Shown here piece after piece: positions 1 through 8,135 of a stretch of 64,000 bases of DNA. Below the pieces are notes generated by a model. It saw nothing but the letters and a program-made list of their open reading frames with translations. It ran no database searches and was not told the origin of the DNA. Each line of letters begins with the position of its first letter. Positions within the stretch are counted from its first letter, which is position 1. A program made the translations under genes and the position numbers. This DNA is from Massilia sp. YIM B02763 (GTDB taxonomy: Bacteria > Pseudomonadota > Gammaproteobacteria > Burkholderiales > Burkholderiaceae_D): NCBI RefSeq assembly GCF_030412015.1, contig NZ_JASNRD010000001.1, positions 496,001 to 560,000 of the forward strand, read 5' to 3'.

Positions 1-128
1 AGCCGGCGCGACGCCAGCACGACCTGGGCGCCGGCGCCGGCCAGCGCCTTGGCGAAACGCGCGCCCAGCCCGCTGGATGCCCCCGTGACCATCGCGATCT
101 TGCCTTCGAAGTTGACTTCAATACCCAC
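1..128 (-). CDS. Short-chain dehydrogenase/reductase, N-terminal part (runs off the window)
   Basis: Only the first ~42 residues are present; the rest lies to the left of the window. After a short lead the protein reads GKIAMVTGASSGLGARFA, which is the TGxxxGxG Rossmann nucleotide-binding motif of classical SDR oxidoreductases. I chose the GTG at 128-126 because a strong GGAGGA Shine-Dalgarno sequence (136-141 on the plus strand) sits 7 nt upstream and no ATG precedes the motif. It is divergent from the ETF-quinone oxidoreductase gene, with ~190 bp between the two starts. The substrate cannot be told from this fragment. The SDR fold is clear; the start codon is likely but not certain. Confidence 0.85.
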   Translation of the reverse strand, partial: MGIEVNFEGKIAMVTGASSGLGARFAKALAGAGAQVVLASRR

Positions 129-318
129 TTTACGATCCTCCGCGCGGACGAGCCCGAACTATATTCTGTTGCGAAGACATAATGATTACATACTTCACCA
201 AATTCGCGCTGTTTAGATTGCCGCATCTAATACTTGCCCTACAATGGCGCACGCCGTTGCCAAGCAACGCAAAAAAGTGCACACTCGTGCTTAAATTTTT
301 TTGACACCAATTAGAACA

Positions 319-1995
319 ATGACACAGACCAACAGCATCCTCGAACAGTACGGCCCCCGCGAGGCAATGGAGTACGACGTGGTCGTCGTGGGCGGCGGTC
401 CCGCCGGCCTGGCAGCGGCCATCCGCCTGAAGCAGCTGGCCACGGAGCAAGGCCGCGAGGTATCGGTCTGCGTGCTCGAAAAAGGCGGCGAACTGGGCGC
501 GCACATCCTGTCCGGCGCCGTCATGGACCCGATCGCGCTGGACGAACTGTTCCCGAACTGGAAGGAACTGGGCGCGCCGCTGAACACCCCGGTCACCGAA
601 GACCGCGTGCTGTTCCTCACCGAGACCAAGTCCTACGCCACGCCCTCGTTCATGGTGCCCAAGGCGCTGACCAACCACGGCAACTACGTGATCTCGCTGG
701 CCAACGTCGTGCGCTGGCTGGGCCAGCAGGCGGAAGCGCTGGGCGTCGAGATCTTCCCGGGCTTCCCGGCCGCCGAGATCCTGTACAACGAGGACGGTTC
801 CGTGAAGGGCGTCGCCACCGGCAACATGGGCATCAACCGCCACGGCGAGCCGACCGACGCGTTCCAGCTGGGCATGGAGCTGCACGCCAAGTACACGCTG
901 TTCGCCGAAGGCTCGCGCGGCCACCTGGGCAAGCAGCTGATCGCCAAGTTCGGCCTGGACAAGGGCCGCGACCCGCAGGTCTACGGCATCGGCATCAAGG
1001 AGCTGTGGGAGATCGACCCGGCCAAGCACCAGCCGGGCCTCGTCGTGCACACGGCCGGCTGGCCGCTGGATTCCTCCACCTACGGCGGTTCCTTCCTGTA
1101 CCACCTGGAGAACAACCAGGTCGCCGTCGGCTTCGTCGTCGGCCTCTCGTACCAGAACCCCTACCTGTCGCCGTACGAGGAATTCCAGCGCTATAAGACG
1201 CATCCGAGCATCCGCGGCTTCTTCGAAGGCGGCAAGCGCATCTCCTACGGCGCGCGCGCCATCACGGCGGGCGGCCTCCAATCGCTGCCGAAGACCGTGT
1301 TCCCGGGCGGCGCCCTGCTCGGCTGCGACGCCGGCTTCCTGAACGTCAGCCGCATCAAGGGCAGCCACGCCGCCATCAAGACCGGCATGCTGGCCGCCGA
1401 CGCCGCCTTCGCCGCGCTGGGCGAAGGCCGCCAGTTCGACGAACTCTCGGCCTACCCGGCCGCCTTCGAGGGATCGTGGCTGAAGGAAGAGCTGCACGTG
1501 GCGCGCAACTTCAAGCCGTGGATGAGCAAGGGCCTGTACCTGGGCACGATCATGACGGGCATCGACCAGATCGTCTTCAAGGGCAAGGCGCCGTGGACGC
1601 TGCACCACCAGCACGCCGACCACGAATGCCTGCGCCCGGCCTCCGAGTTCCAGCCGATCGTGTACCCGAAGCCGGACGGCAAGCTGACCTTCGACCGCCT
1701 GTCCTCGGTGTTCATCTCGAACACCAACCACGCGGAAGACCAGCCCGTGCACCTGACGCTGAAGAACCCGAGCGTGCCGGTGGAGGTGAACCTGGCCAAG
1801 TTCGCGGGCCCCGAGCAGCGCTACTGCCCGGCCGGCGTGTACGAGTTCGTGAAGACGGACGAAGGCAAGGATCGCCTGCAGATCAATGCGCAGAACTGCG
1901 TGCACTGCAAGACCTGCGACATCAAGGATCCCACGCAGAACATCGTGTGGGTGACGCCGGAAGGCGGCGGCGGGCCGAATTACCCGAACATGTAA
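319..1995 (+). CDS. Electron transfer flavoprotein-ubiquinone oxidoreductase (ETF-QO)
   Basis: This flavoprotein takes electrons from reduced ETF, for example from acyl-CoA dehydrogenases, and passes them to ubiquinone at the inner membrane. The 558-residue product begins with a dinucleotide-binding motif VVVVGGGPAGLAAAIRL near residue 22 and continues with LEKGGELGAHILSGAV, both typical of the family. The C-terminal domain carries the 4Fe-4S cysteines in CPAG and, ~30 residues on, NCVHCKTCDIKDPTQNI, followed by the usual IVWVTPEGGGGPNYPNM end. Length fits bacterial ETF-QO. The ATG at 319 is taken as start; an upstream in-frame TTG at 301 and a Met at 367 are alternatives, and no strong ribosome-binding site decides. 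ETF subunit genes are not in the window. Confidence 0.95.
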   Translation: MTQTNSILEQYGPREAMEYDVVVVGGGPAGLAAAIRLKQLATEQGREVSVCVLEKGGELGAHILSGAVMDPIALDELFPNWKELGAPLNTPVTEDRVLFLTETKSYATPSFMVPKALTNHGNYVISLANVVRWLGQQAEALGVEIFPGFPAAEILYNEDGSVKGVATGNMGINRHGEPTDAFQLGMELHAKYTLFAEGSRGHLGKQLIAKFGLDKGRDPQVYGIGIKELWEIDPAKHQPGLVVHTAGWPLDSSTYGGSFLYHLENNQVAVGFVVGLSYQNPYLSPYEEFQRYKTHPSIRGFFEGGKRISYGARAITAGGLQSLPKTVFPGGALLGCDAGFLNVSRIKGSHAAIKTGMLAADAAFAALGEGRQFDELSAYPAAFEGSWLKEELHVARNFKPWMSKGLYLGTIMTGIDQIVFKGKAPWTLHHQHADHECLRPASEFQPIVYPKPDGKLTFDRLSSVFISNTNHAEDQPVHLTLKNPSVPVEVNLAKFAGPEQRYCPAGVYEFVKTDEGKDRLQINAQNCVHCKTCDIKDPTQNIVWVTPEGGGGPNYPNM

Positions 1996-2015
1996 GCGCT
2001 GGTCCGTCCACGTTC

Positions 2016-2085
2016 GTTGAACGCGTGGACGGCCGAGCCGTCCACCCTACGTAGGGTGGACGGGTTTCCCGTCCACGCGTTCAAC
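2016..2085. repeat. 70-bp palindrome made of two head-to-head hairpins (REP/BIME-like)
   Basis: The two 35-bp halves (2016-2050 and 2051-2085) are inverted copies differing only in a 5-nt inner loop (CCGAG against GAAAC in the same sense). Each half folds on itself through GGACGG/CCGTCC. It lies between the convergent ends of the ETF-QO gene and the GGDEF-EAL gene and probably acts as a bidirectional terminator. The stop codon and last ~12 codons of the GGDEF-EAL gene lie inside it. Confidence 0.85.
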
Positions 2086-4152
2086 CGCCATCGCCTCCAG
2101 TTCCCCCGCCGTCATCGGCGCCCCGAACACATAGCCCTGCCCGTAGTCGCACCCCGCCTGCACCAGCAGCCGGCGCTGCTCCTCCGTCTCCACTCCTTCC
2201 GCCACCACTTCCAGGCCCAGCTTGTGCGCCATGGCTACGATCGCCTCGACCAGCGCCGCCTCGCCGTCGGCCGCGCCGGCGGTCGCGGCGTCGACCTTCA
2301 CGAAGTCGATCGCGTGGCGCTGCAGGTGCGCCAGCGAGCCGTGGCCGCTGCCGAAGTGGTCCAGCGCCACCTGCAGGCCCAGCGCGCGGTACTGGCGCAG
2401 GCGTTCCACGACTCGCTCGGTGCCGTCCAGCAGCACGTTCTCCCCGATCTCGGCGACGATGCTGCGCGGAGGAAGGCCCAGTTCCTGCAGGTAGTCGAAC
2501 CAGCCCTGGTACAGCGCCGCGTCGCGCCGGAACTGCACGGGCGACTTGTTCACGCTCACCTGGAAGTCGGGCGCGATGCTGCGCTGCCAGGCCTGCACCT
2601 GGCGCGCCGCCTCGCGGAACACCCAGTCGCCGATCTCGACGATCAGGCCCGAGCTTTCGGCGAACGGGATGAATTCGGCCGGCTGCAGCAGGCCCCGGCG
2701 CGGATGGCGCCAGCGCAGCAGCGCCTCGGCCTTGCGCACGGCGCCGCTGCGGAGCGAGACGATCGGCTGGTACAGGATCTCGAACTGGCCGCCGTCCAGC
2801 GCGCGGCGCAAGTCGGCGCCGATGGCCTGGCGGCGCAGCGCGGCCTGTTGCAGGTCCGGGGTGAAATAGCAGTAGCGGTTGCGGCCGCCGTTCTTGGACG
2901 CGTACATGGCCTGGTCGGCGCTGGCCAGCAGTTCGCCCAGGTCGTGCGCATCGGCCGGGTACAGCGCGATCCCGACCGACGCCGACACCTCGGCCTGGCC
3001 GCAGGGCAGCTCGAACGGCCGCGCGAGCGCGTCGACGATGGCCTGGGCGATGCGGTCGACGTTGCCGACCCGGTCCAGCCCCGCCAGGATGAGCGTGAAT
3101 TCGTCGCCGCCCAGGCGCGCCAGCGTGTCCGACGCGCGCACGCAGCCCTTGATGCGGCGCGCCGCGTCGGCCAGCAGCACGTCGCCCACCGCGTGGCCGA
3201 GGCGGTCGTTGACCTCCTTGAAGCGGTCCAGGTCGATGAACAGCAGCGCCAGGAAGGTGGCATTGCGGTCGGAGCGGTGCATTTCCTGGCGCAGGCGGTC
3301 GCGGAACATGTGGCGGTTCGGCAGGCCCGTCAATTCGTCGTAGTTGGCCTGGTGCCAGATGCGCTCGGCCGAGGCGCGTTGGCGCGTGATGTCGGTGACG
3401 AGGGCCAGCGTGCCCGTCACGCCCCCGAGCGCGTCGACGATCGGCGTGGTCGCCACGCTGGCCCACAGCACGGCGCCGTCGCTACGGATAAAGGTCAGCT
3501 CGGCGCGCGCGCCGATGCCCGCCGCGTGCGAAGGCAGCCGGCGCACGCCGTGGGCGTCGAGGCGGGCCCGCCCCTCCTCGTCCATGAAGTCGGCCAGCGG
3601 CCGGCCGAGCAGGTCCTCGATGGCGCAGCCCAGCAGCGCCGCCATGCGCGGATTCACGAAGGCGATGCGACCTTGCGCGTCGGTCTCCCAGATGCCCACG
3701 TCGGCGCAGTGGACGATGCGGCGGAAGCGTTCCTCGCTCCTGGCAAGCAGCGCCAGGCGTTCGGCCGGGTCGCCCGGCTCGATGGCGATGCGGCAGGCCT
3801 GGCCGCTGCCGTCCGCGTGCGCGGCCAGCGCCACGCTCAGCACCTCCGCGCGCCCCGTCCACGCGAGTTCCAGCGTGCACGGCAGGGGGAGGTGGCTGCC
3901 CAGCGCGGCGTGGAAGAAGGCATCGAAGCGCGTCCGGCTGCCGGGCGCCACGAAGTCGCGCAATTGCCGCCCGCTGCCCGAGCGGTCGATGCCCAGCATG
4001 CGCGCGGCCGCCACGTTGGCCCGCAGGATGCGGCCGTCGGCGCCGGCCAACAGATGGCCGCCGGGCGCCAGCAGGTGCAGCTCGTCGTAGGGATCCTGCG
4101 CGTCGCCCATCCGGTCCGCGGCCCGCCGGCCGGCCTGCACGTCCTTGTCCAT
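2047..4152 (-). CDS. PAS-PAS-GGDEF-EAL cyclic-di-GMP signalling protein
   Basis: A soluble 701-residue protein with no evident membrane segment. In order: two PAS-like domains (about 25-125 and 130-255, the second ending GTLALVTDITRQR), a GGDEF domain (about 260-430) and an EAL domain (about 440-690). The cyclase motif is an intact LGGDEF, with an RASD inhibitory site five residues before it, so diguanylate cyclase activity with product inhibition is expected. The EAL domain keeps EALLRW and EGVET, but the usual DDFGTG reads DHFGSG and KIDRSF reads KVDAAT, so phosphodiesterase activity is doubtful. The start at 4152 has a GCGAGG site upstream. The C-terminal residues VERVDGKPVHPT are encoded by the 70-bp palindrome, so the natural end was probably replaced by the repeat. 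Confidence 0.93.
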   Translation of the reverse strand: MDKDVQAGRRAADRMGDAQDPYDELHLLAPGGHLLAGADGRILRANVAAARMLGIDRSGSGRQLRDFVAPGSRTRFDAFFHAALGSHLPLPCTLELAWTGRAEVLSVALAAHADGSGQACRIAIEPGDPAERLALLARSEERFRRIVHCADVGIWETDAQGRIAFVNPRMAALLGCAIEDLLGRPLADFMDEEGRARLDAHGVRRLPSHAAGIGARAELTFIRSDGAVLWASVATTPIVDALGGVTGTLALVTDITRQRASAERIWHQANYDELTGLPNRHMFRDRLRQEMHRSDRNATFLALLFIDLDRFKEVNDRLGHAVGDVLLADAARRIKGCVRASDTLARLGGDEFTLILAGLDRVGNVDRIAQAIVDALARPFELPCGQAEVSASVGIALYPADAHDLGELLASADQAMYASKNGGRNRYCYFTPDLQQAALRRQAIGADLRRALDGGQFEILYQPIVSLRSGAVRKAEALLRWRHPRRGLLQPAEFIPFAESSGLIVEIGDWVFREAARQVQAWQRSIAPDFQVSVNKSPVQFRRDAALYQGWFDYLQELGLPPRSIVAEIGENVLLDGTERVVERLRQYRALGLQVALDHFGSGHGSLAHLQRHAIDFVKVDAATAGAADGEAALVEAIVAMAHKLGLEVVAEGVETEEQRRLLVQAGCDYGQGYVFGAPMTAGELEAMAVERVDGKPVHPT

Positions 4153-4207
4153 TGCGCCTCGCTCGTCGTCGGTGCTGCGTTCGGAAACACGATGCGCCGA
4201 CGCCCGG

Positions 4208-4256
4208 GCGCCCGGCAAGCGCCTCGTCGGCCTTGCACGAGGCGCTTGCCGGGCGC
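4208..4256. terminator. 20-bp perfect stem-loop after the ABC permease gene
   Basis: Two perfectly complementary 20-nt arms (4208-4227 and 4237-4256) enclose a 9-nt loop. The structure lies just after the stop codon of the minus-strand permease gene and ~55 bp before the start of the next minus-strand gene. No clear T-run follows, so it may terminate inefficiently or protect the transcript end. Confidence 0.6.
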
Positions 4257-4259
4257 GCT

Positions 4260-4931
4260 CTAATGAGGCTGGTGGGCCCGGTTGAAGCGGCGTTCGGCGC
4301 GGCGCTGCAGTGCCTCGAAAGACAGGCTCAGCAACCAGTAGATGATGGCGGCTGCGATGTACAAGGGCAAAGGTTGGAATGTGACCGAGATCAATTCTTT
4401 GGTGACTAGCATCAGTTCCGTCATCGTGATCACGGAAACCAGCGACGTATCCTTGATCAGGCTGATCAGCGTATTGCTCATCGCGGGTACGGCGATGCGC
4501 AATGCCTGGGGCAGCACGACGTGGCCCAGGGCCTGCGGCCAGGTCAGGCCCAGGCTGAACGCGGCGCGCCACTGCCCCTGGGCGACGCCGAGGACGGCGC
4601 CGCGCAGGCTCTCCGACAGGTAGGCGCCGGAATTGAGCGACAAGGCCAGGATGCCGGCCGTGACGGGCGTGAATTCGATGCCCACGCTGGGCAACCCGTA
4701 ATAGATGACGAATAGCTGCACCAGCAGCGGCGTGCCGCGGAACAGGCTGACGTAGAGCGCCGCCGGCCAGCGCAACGGCGCCCAGGGCACCACGCGCAGC
4801 ACGGCGGCCGGGAAACCGAGCACCAGGCCGCCGGCCATGGCGGCCACGGCGAAGACCAGCGTATAGCCGGCCCCCTTGAGCATGGTCGGCGCCGCCTCGG
4901 CCAGCAGCGCCGTCAATTCATGGACATCCAT
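4260..4931 (-). CDS. Polar amino-acid ABC transporter permease (HisM/GlnP/TcyL type)
   Basis: This inner-membrane permease of an uptake ABC transporter is 223 residues long, normal for the family. It has about five hydrophobic segments and the ABC-coupling loop near residues 125-150 (SGAYLSESLRGAVLGVAQGQ and later LGLTWPQALGHVVLPQALR), the EAA motif of polar amino-acid permeases. SLFRGTPLLVQLFVIYYGLP is also typical. It lies 16 bp downstream of the binding-protein gene on the same strand, so the two form an operon. Cystine or another polar amino acid is a guess from resemblance. The matching ATPase gene is not on either side. The start at 4931 gives the usual short N-terminus before the first membrane helix. 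Confidence 0.92.
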   Translation of the reverse strand: MDVHELTALLAEAAPTMLKGAGYTLVFAVAAMAGGLVLGFPAAVLRVVPWAPLRWPAALYVSLFRGTPLLVQLFVIYYGLPSVGIEFTPVTAGILALSLNSGAYLSESLRGAVLGVAQGQWRAAFSLGLTWPQALGHVVLPQALRIAVPAMSNTLISLIKDTSLVSVITMTELMLVTKELISVTFQPLPLYIAAAIIYWLLSLSFEALQRRAERRFNRAHQPH

Positions 4932-4947
4932 CGCGGCCGGGAACTCC

Positions 4948-5760
4948 TCAGGGCGCCCGGCTGGCGTCGCTGCCGAACCACTTGAGCGATACCTGCTTCA
5001 GGCTGCCGTCCGCGCGGGCGTCGTCGAGGGCCTTGTCGATGGCGGCCAGCAGCTTCGGATTGCCCTTCTTGATTGCCACGCCCATGCGCTCGACGGCGCC
5101 CACGCGCGCGCCGGGGCGGATCGGCAACTGGGAATTCTTCAGCAGGTAGGACACCATCAGGCTGTCGTTCAGCGCGGCGTCGATGCGGCCGAATGCCAGG
5201 TCCTGCAGGTTTTCCGGCGCCGCCGGATAGCTCTTCACGTCGATGCCCGCCACGGCCTTGGCCTGCTGCTCGTAGACGCTGCCCTGGCCCACGCCGACCT
5301 TCTTCCCTTTGAGGTCGTTCAGGCTGGCGTACTCGTTGCGCTCGTTCTTGCGCACGATGAGTTGCGGCGACGAATACGTATAGGGCTGGGAAAAGTCGAA
5401 CGCCTGCTGGCGGCGGGGGTTGATGCCGACCTGGCTGACGATTGCGTCGTACTTGCCGGCGCCCAGCCCGGCCAGGATCGCCGCCCATTCGGTGGTGACG
5501 AATTCCGGCTTCACGCCCAGCTTGGCGCAGACGAGCTTGGCGACATCGACGTCGTAGCCGGACAGCTGGCCCGTCTTCGCATCCTTGAAGTTGAACGGCG
5601 GATAGGTGCCCTCGAGGGCGATGCGCAGCGTGCCGCGGCTCTTGACGGTGTCGAGCAGGTCGGCGGCGTGGACGGGGAACGCCAGGCCAAGTGCCAGCAG
5701 GCCGGCGCCGGCCAGCAGGGAGCGACGCTTGCCGCCACGCGTGAGGGATACCATTTGCAT
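4948..5760 (-). CDS. Periplasmic amino-acid-binding protein of an ABC transporter (SBP_bac_3)
   Basis: A 270-residue precursor. The signal peptide has an Arg/Lys-rich start (TRGGKRRS), a hydrophobic core and an A-x-A-like cleavage site at PVHA|ADLL. The mature part follows the family 3 solute-binding pattern: LRIALEGTYPPFNFKD, GYDVDVAKLVCAKLG, WAAILAGLGAGKYDAIVSQV, then FDFSQPYTYSS and a final KWFG. It resembles cystine/polar amino-acid binders. The ATG at 5760 was chosen because it starts the signal peptide, with GGAG ~11 nt upstream; a second ATG two codons later is possible. It is the first gene of an operon with the permease downstream. With no adjacent ATPase, the pair must use an ATPase encoded elsewhere. 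Confidence 0.93.
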   Translation of the reverse strand: MQMVSLTRGGKRRSLLAGAGLLALGLAFPVHAADLLDTVKSRGTLRIALEGTYPPFNFKDAKTGQLSGYDVDVAKLVCAKLGVKPEFVTTEWAAILAGLGAGKYDAIVSQVGINPRRQQAFDFSQPYTYSSPQLIVRKNERNEYASLNDLKGKKVGVGQGSVYEQQAKAVAGIDVKSYPAAPENLQDLAFGRIDAALNDSLMVSYLLKNSQLPIRPGARVGAVERMGVAIKKGNPKLLAAIDKALDDARADGSLKQVSLKWFGSDASRAP

Positions 5761-5866
5761 GTAGTTCAACACTCCAGTCGAAGACAACACGGATCGAAGA
5801 CCGCCCCGCACCGGCGCACAGCGCAGCGCAAGGCAGAAGTTGTCACCGAATAATATCAGGAGCGCA

Positions 5867-6301
5867 TCACCAGCGCTGGCGGCCGTGCTTGCCGAAATTG
5901 TGGCCCGTGACGATCAGCGAGGTCTCGACGAGGGTGGACAGGCCCAGCAGCAGTTGCACGAGCTTGTCGTTTGGCAAGATCCAGAGTTGCCCGCTGGGCT
6001 GCTCGGCGCCGGTGGCGGCCATGATCAGGGGGGCGACCCAGCTCGCGTCCGGCTCGACGTCGAGGATCACGGCATCGTCCAGCGTCTGCATGTAGATGTC
6101 GCCGCCCACGGCCAGCTGGAAGCGCACGCCGACGCCCGTTTCCTGGGGCCGCACCAGTTCCTGCATCGTGCGGTTGTGCTCCTCGATCCAGAGTTCCACG
6201 TCCTGCGGCGTTTCCAGCGGGGTCCAGGGGACGGGACGGAAGCGTGGACGTTCGCCGTCGCGCGTGGTGGAGTTCGAGTCGGGCTTGGCGTCTTGCGTCA
6301 T
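5867..6301 (-). CDS. Conserved-looking protein of unknown function
   Basis: A 144-residue protein that I do not recognise. The N-terminal ~35 residues are polar, Pro/Arg-rich and probably disordered. A structured part follows with DVELWIEEHNRTMQELV, a beta-rich stretch (GVRFQLAVGGDIYMQTL) and a mainly hydrophobic helix near the end (LVQLLLGLSTLVETSLIV) before HNFGKHGRQRW. There is no signal peptide and the final hydrophobic part is too polar to be a sure membrane segment. It lies ~105 bp upstream of the binding-protein gene on the same strand, so co-transcription is possible. The start ATG at 6301 has no strong ribosome-binding site. GC-rich codon use supports a real gene. Confidence 0.75.
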   Translation of the reverse strand: MTQDAKPDSNSTTRDGERPRFRPVPWTPLETPQDVELWIEEHNRTMQELVRPQETGVGVRFQLAVGGDIYMQTLDDAVILDVEPDASWVAPLIMAATGAEQPSGQLWILPNDKLVQLLLGLSTLVETSLIVTGHNFGKHGRQRW

Positions 6302-6370
6302 AGGTAAAGGGGTGCGGGAGTGAATGAGACGGCGCGTATGCTACGGCATTTTGGCGCACTCGGCCATGCC

Positions 6371-6844
6371 TCAGGTCGCCGGCACCAGGGTCACGAGCCG
6401 TGCCTCGACGCGGCCGGCGTCGACCAGCAGTTCGCCCGCCGCGATCGGCAGGCTGAAGCGGCGCTTGCCGGCGCTGCCCGGATTCACGTAGAGCACGCCG
6501 TCGCGCTCGGTGCAGGACGGCCGGTGCGAATGGCCGGACACGACCACGCGCACGCCGGCCGCGCGCGGCTCGATCGTCAGCGCCTTCAAGTCGTGGATCG
6601 CCAGCAGGCGCACGCCGCCGACGTCCAGCGTGTCCGTCTCGGGCAAGGCATCGGCCCAGGCGGCCGTGTCGTTGTTGCCGCGGACCACGGTCAACGGCGC
6701 GATCTGCGCCAGGCGCGCCAGGATCTCCTGGCCGCCGATGTCGCCGCCGTGGACAATGTGGTCGCTGCCGGCCAGGAAGTCGAGCGCTTCCGGACGCAGC
6801 AGGCCGTGGGTATCGGAGACGAGGCCGATGCGCAGCCGCGTCAA
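6371..6844 (-). CDS. YfcE/MJ0936-type metallophosphoesterase
   Basis: A 157-residue calcineurin-like phosphoesterase with every metal-binding motif of the YfcE subfamily: SDTHG at residue 10, HGGDIGG near 33, RGNND near 55 and SGHSH near 104, then VNPGSAGKRR. Small proteins of this family hydrolyse phosphodiesters with divalent metals; the natural substrate is usually unknown. Translation starts at a TTG (6844) whose last two bases are shared with the TGA stop of the upstream DUF378 gene. No in-frame ATG precedes the first motif, so translational coupling with the DUF378 gene is likely. Confidence 0.92.
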   Translation of the reverse strand: MTRLRIGLVSDTHGLLRPEALDFLAGSDHIVHGGDIGGQEILARLAQIAPLTVVRGNNDTAAWADALPETDTLDVGGVRLLAIHDLKALTIEPRAAGVRVVVSGHSHRPSCTERDGVLYVNPGSAGKRRFSLPIAAGELLVDAGRVEARLVTLVPAT

Positions 6845-7122
6845 TGCCTGCGGCCCATCTTCATCGCCGTCCAGATCGAATACAGGGCGGAGATGCCGAC
6901 CAGCACGTAGATCAGGCGGGTCGCCGGGCTGCCGGCGCCGAACAGCGTGGCGACGACGTCGACATCGAACAGGCCGACCATGGCCCAGTTCAAGCCGCCG
7001 ACGATCAGCAGCGCCATGGCGATATAGTCGACTGCCGACATCGATGTCGTGCCTTCGCGCACGGCAGCGCGCCGTTCCGGCAGGTGCCGGCGTTCCATCG
7101 TGGGTGCGTTCATGGTTGCCAT
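6841..7122 (-). CDS. DUF378-family small membrane protein
   Basis: A 93-residue protein. After a charged ~28-residue N-terminus it has two membrane helices with the DUF378 signature: DYIAMALLIVGGLNWAMVGLFDVDVVATLFG and, after a short loop, TRLIYVLVGISALYSIW. The function of DUF378 is unknown. Three in-frame ATGs lie close together (7125, 7122, 7113). The one at 7122 is preferred because GGAGG lies 5 nt upstream of it but only 2 nt from the first. The stop overlaps the TTG start of the phosphoesterase gene, so the two form a coupled pair. Confidence 0.88.
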   Translation of the reverse strand: MATMNAPTMERRHLPERRAAVREGTTSMSAVDYIAMALLIVGGLNWAMVGLFDVDVVATLFGAGSPATRLIYVLVGISALYSIWTAMKMGRRH

Positions 7123-7262
7123 CATGTCCTCCGTGGAAGGTTACGGGTCAGTGAACGGGGCGAACCGGAACCGCGGTCCGCCGGCCGTCACGTAAAGATA
7201 GCAAAAACGCGGGGAGGCGCGCGCCGCCATGGGACGGCGCCGGCCCCTTTCCCCTTTTCCGC

Positions 7263-7904
7263 TCAGCCTTGCCAGGTACGGTTCAATCCCGTATCCGCAT
7301 GGATCCAGCCGCCCTTCGGACCGGAACGGTAATAGAAGCCGACGCCGCCCTTGCGGAAGCTCTTCACCAGGCCGCCCAGCACTTCCTCGGTCAGGCCGGC
7401 GATGCGCACGTCGGCCGCCTTGCCGGACATGTGCAGCGACTGGCGCGCAGCCGGCACGCCCTGCTCGCGCAGGCGGGCATTCGAGGCCGGCGTGCGGTAG
7501 CCGGACAGGATCTCGAGCGGATGCTCCAGGCCGTAGCGGGCCACGAAGGCTTGCGACGCCCACAGCGTCTCGAACAGCTTCGGATCGATGGGGATCGACG
7601 CCTTGCCGTTCACGTCGCGCAGGATGTGGCACAGCTCCTGGTAGGCCGAATCGATGATCTCGCCGTCCTTCCAGTACAGCACCTTGGTACGCTCGCCGCT
7701 GGCCGGACGGATGACGGACAGCGTGCGCGGCTTGACCCAGAAGTCGAGGTCGACCACCTGGGCGTCGAACAGATCGGGAGGCGGTTCCAGCTCGGTGCTG
7801 GACTGGGCTGCGGCGCGGGCGCGCGCATCGAGCAGCGGCACGGCGACCAGCCCGGCGGCGGTCAGACGCAAGCCCTTGTGAAGGAAATCTCTACGGGAAG
7901 CCAT
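7263..7904 (-). CDS. Tat-exported DUF882/M15-type murein peptidase (MepK/YcbK-like)
   Basis: A 213-residue exported protein. The N-terminus MASRRDFLHKGLRLTAAGLV is a twin-arginine signal, suggesting export in folded, metal-loaded form. The C-terminal half follows the DUF882/peptidase M15 pattern: LEILSGYRTPASNARLR, SLHMSGKAADVRI (first His and the Asp) and GGWIHADTG (second His), which together bind zinc. E. coli YcbK (MepK) of this family cleaves peptidoglycan cross-links, so a cell-wall endopeptidase is the likely role. The gene stands alone, with 140 bp to the downstream DUF378 gene. The ATG at 7904 starts the signal exactly; the ribosome-binding site is weak. Confidence 0.88.
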   Translation of the reverse strand: MASRRDFLHKGLRLTAAGLVAVPLLDARARAAAQSSTELEPPPDLFDAQVVDLDFWVKPRTLSVIRPASGERTKVLYWKDGEIIDSAYQELCHILRDVNGKASIPIDPKLFETLWASQAFVARYGLEHPLEILSGYRTPASNARLREQGVPAARQSLHMSGKAADVRIAGLTEEVLGGLVKSFRKGGVGFYYRSGPKGGWIHADTGLNRTWQG

Positions 7905-8007
7905 AAGTTACTCATCGTTGCAACCTGCTTACTATAACGCAAGCAATAACAGGAAAAAAGATGAGCACACATTACAGATGCGCGCGACAGCGGTCCGCAC
8001 AACAGAG

Positions 8008-8102
8008 GCTGCCGCAAAAGGTGCAGGGCAAGGCGCGGCGCTGAAGACAGTGCGAGTGCACGGCGAGGCGCCGCAACGCTGCCATGCGCCTTTTGCGACA
8101 GC
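8008..8102. repeat. Imperfect inverted repeat (18-bp arms) in the peptidase-GNAT gap
   Basis: Arms 8008-8025 and 8085-8102 match at 16 of 18 positions as inverted copies (core CGCAAAAGG / CCTTTTGCG). About 60 bp lie between them, with GC-rich shorter complementary pieces such as GGCGCGGCG and GAGGCGCCGC. It lies between the start of the DUF882 gene and the end of the GNAT gene, both minus strand. It may be a degenerate REP-like element or a terminator for the GNAT gene. Confidence 0.5.
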
Positions 8103-8135
8103 CTGAATAGCGCGGAACCGCGAACGATGCGCGGG

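Noticed and set aside
2200..4100. Plus-strand open frames opposite the GGDEF-EAL gene
   Set aside because: No domains, and the minus strand shows intact GGDEF and PAS motifs.
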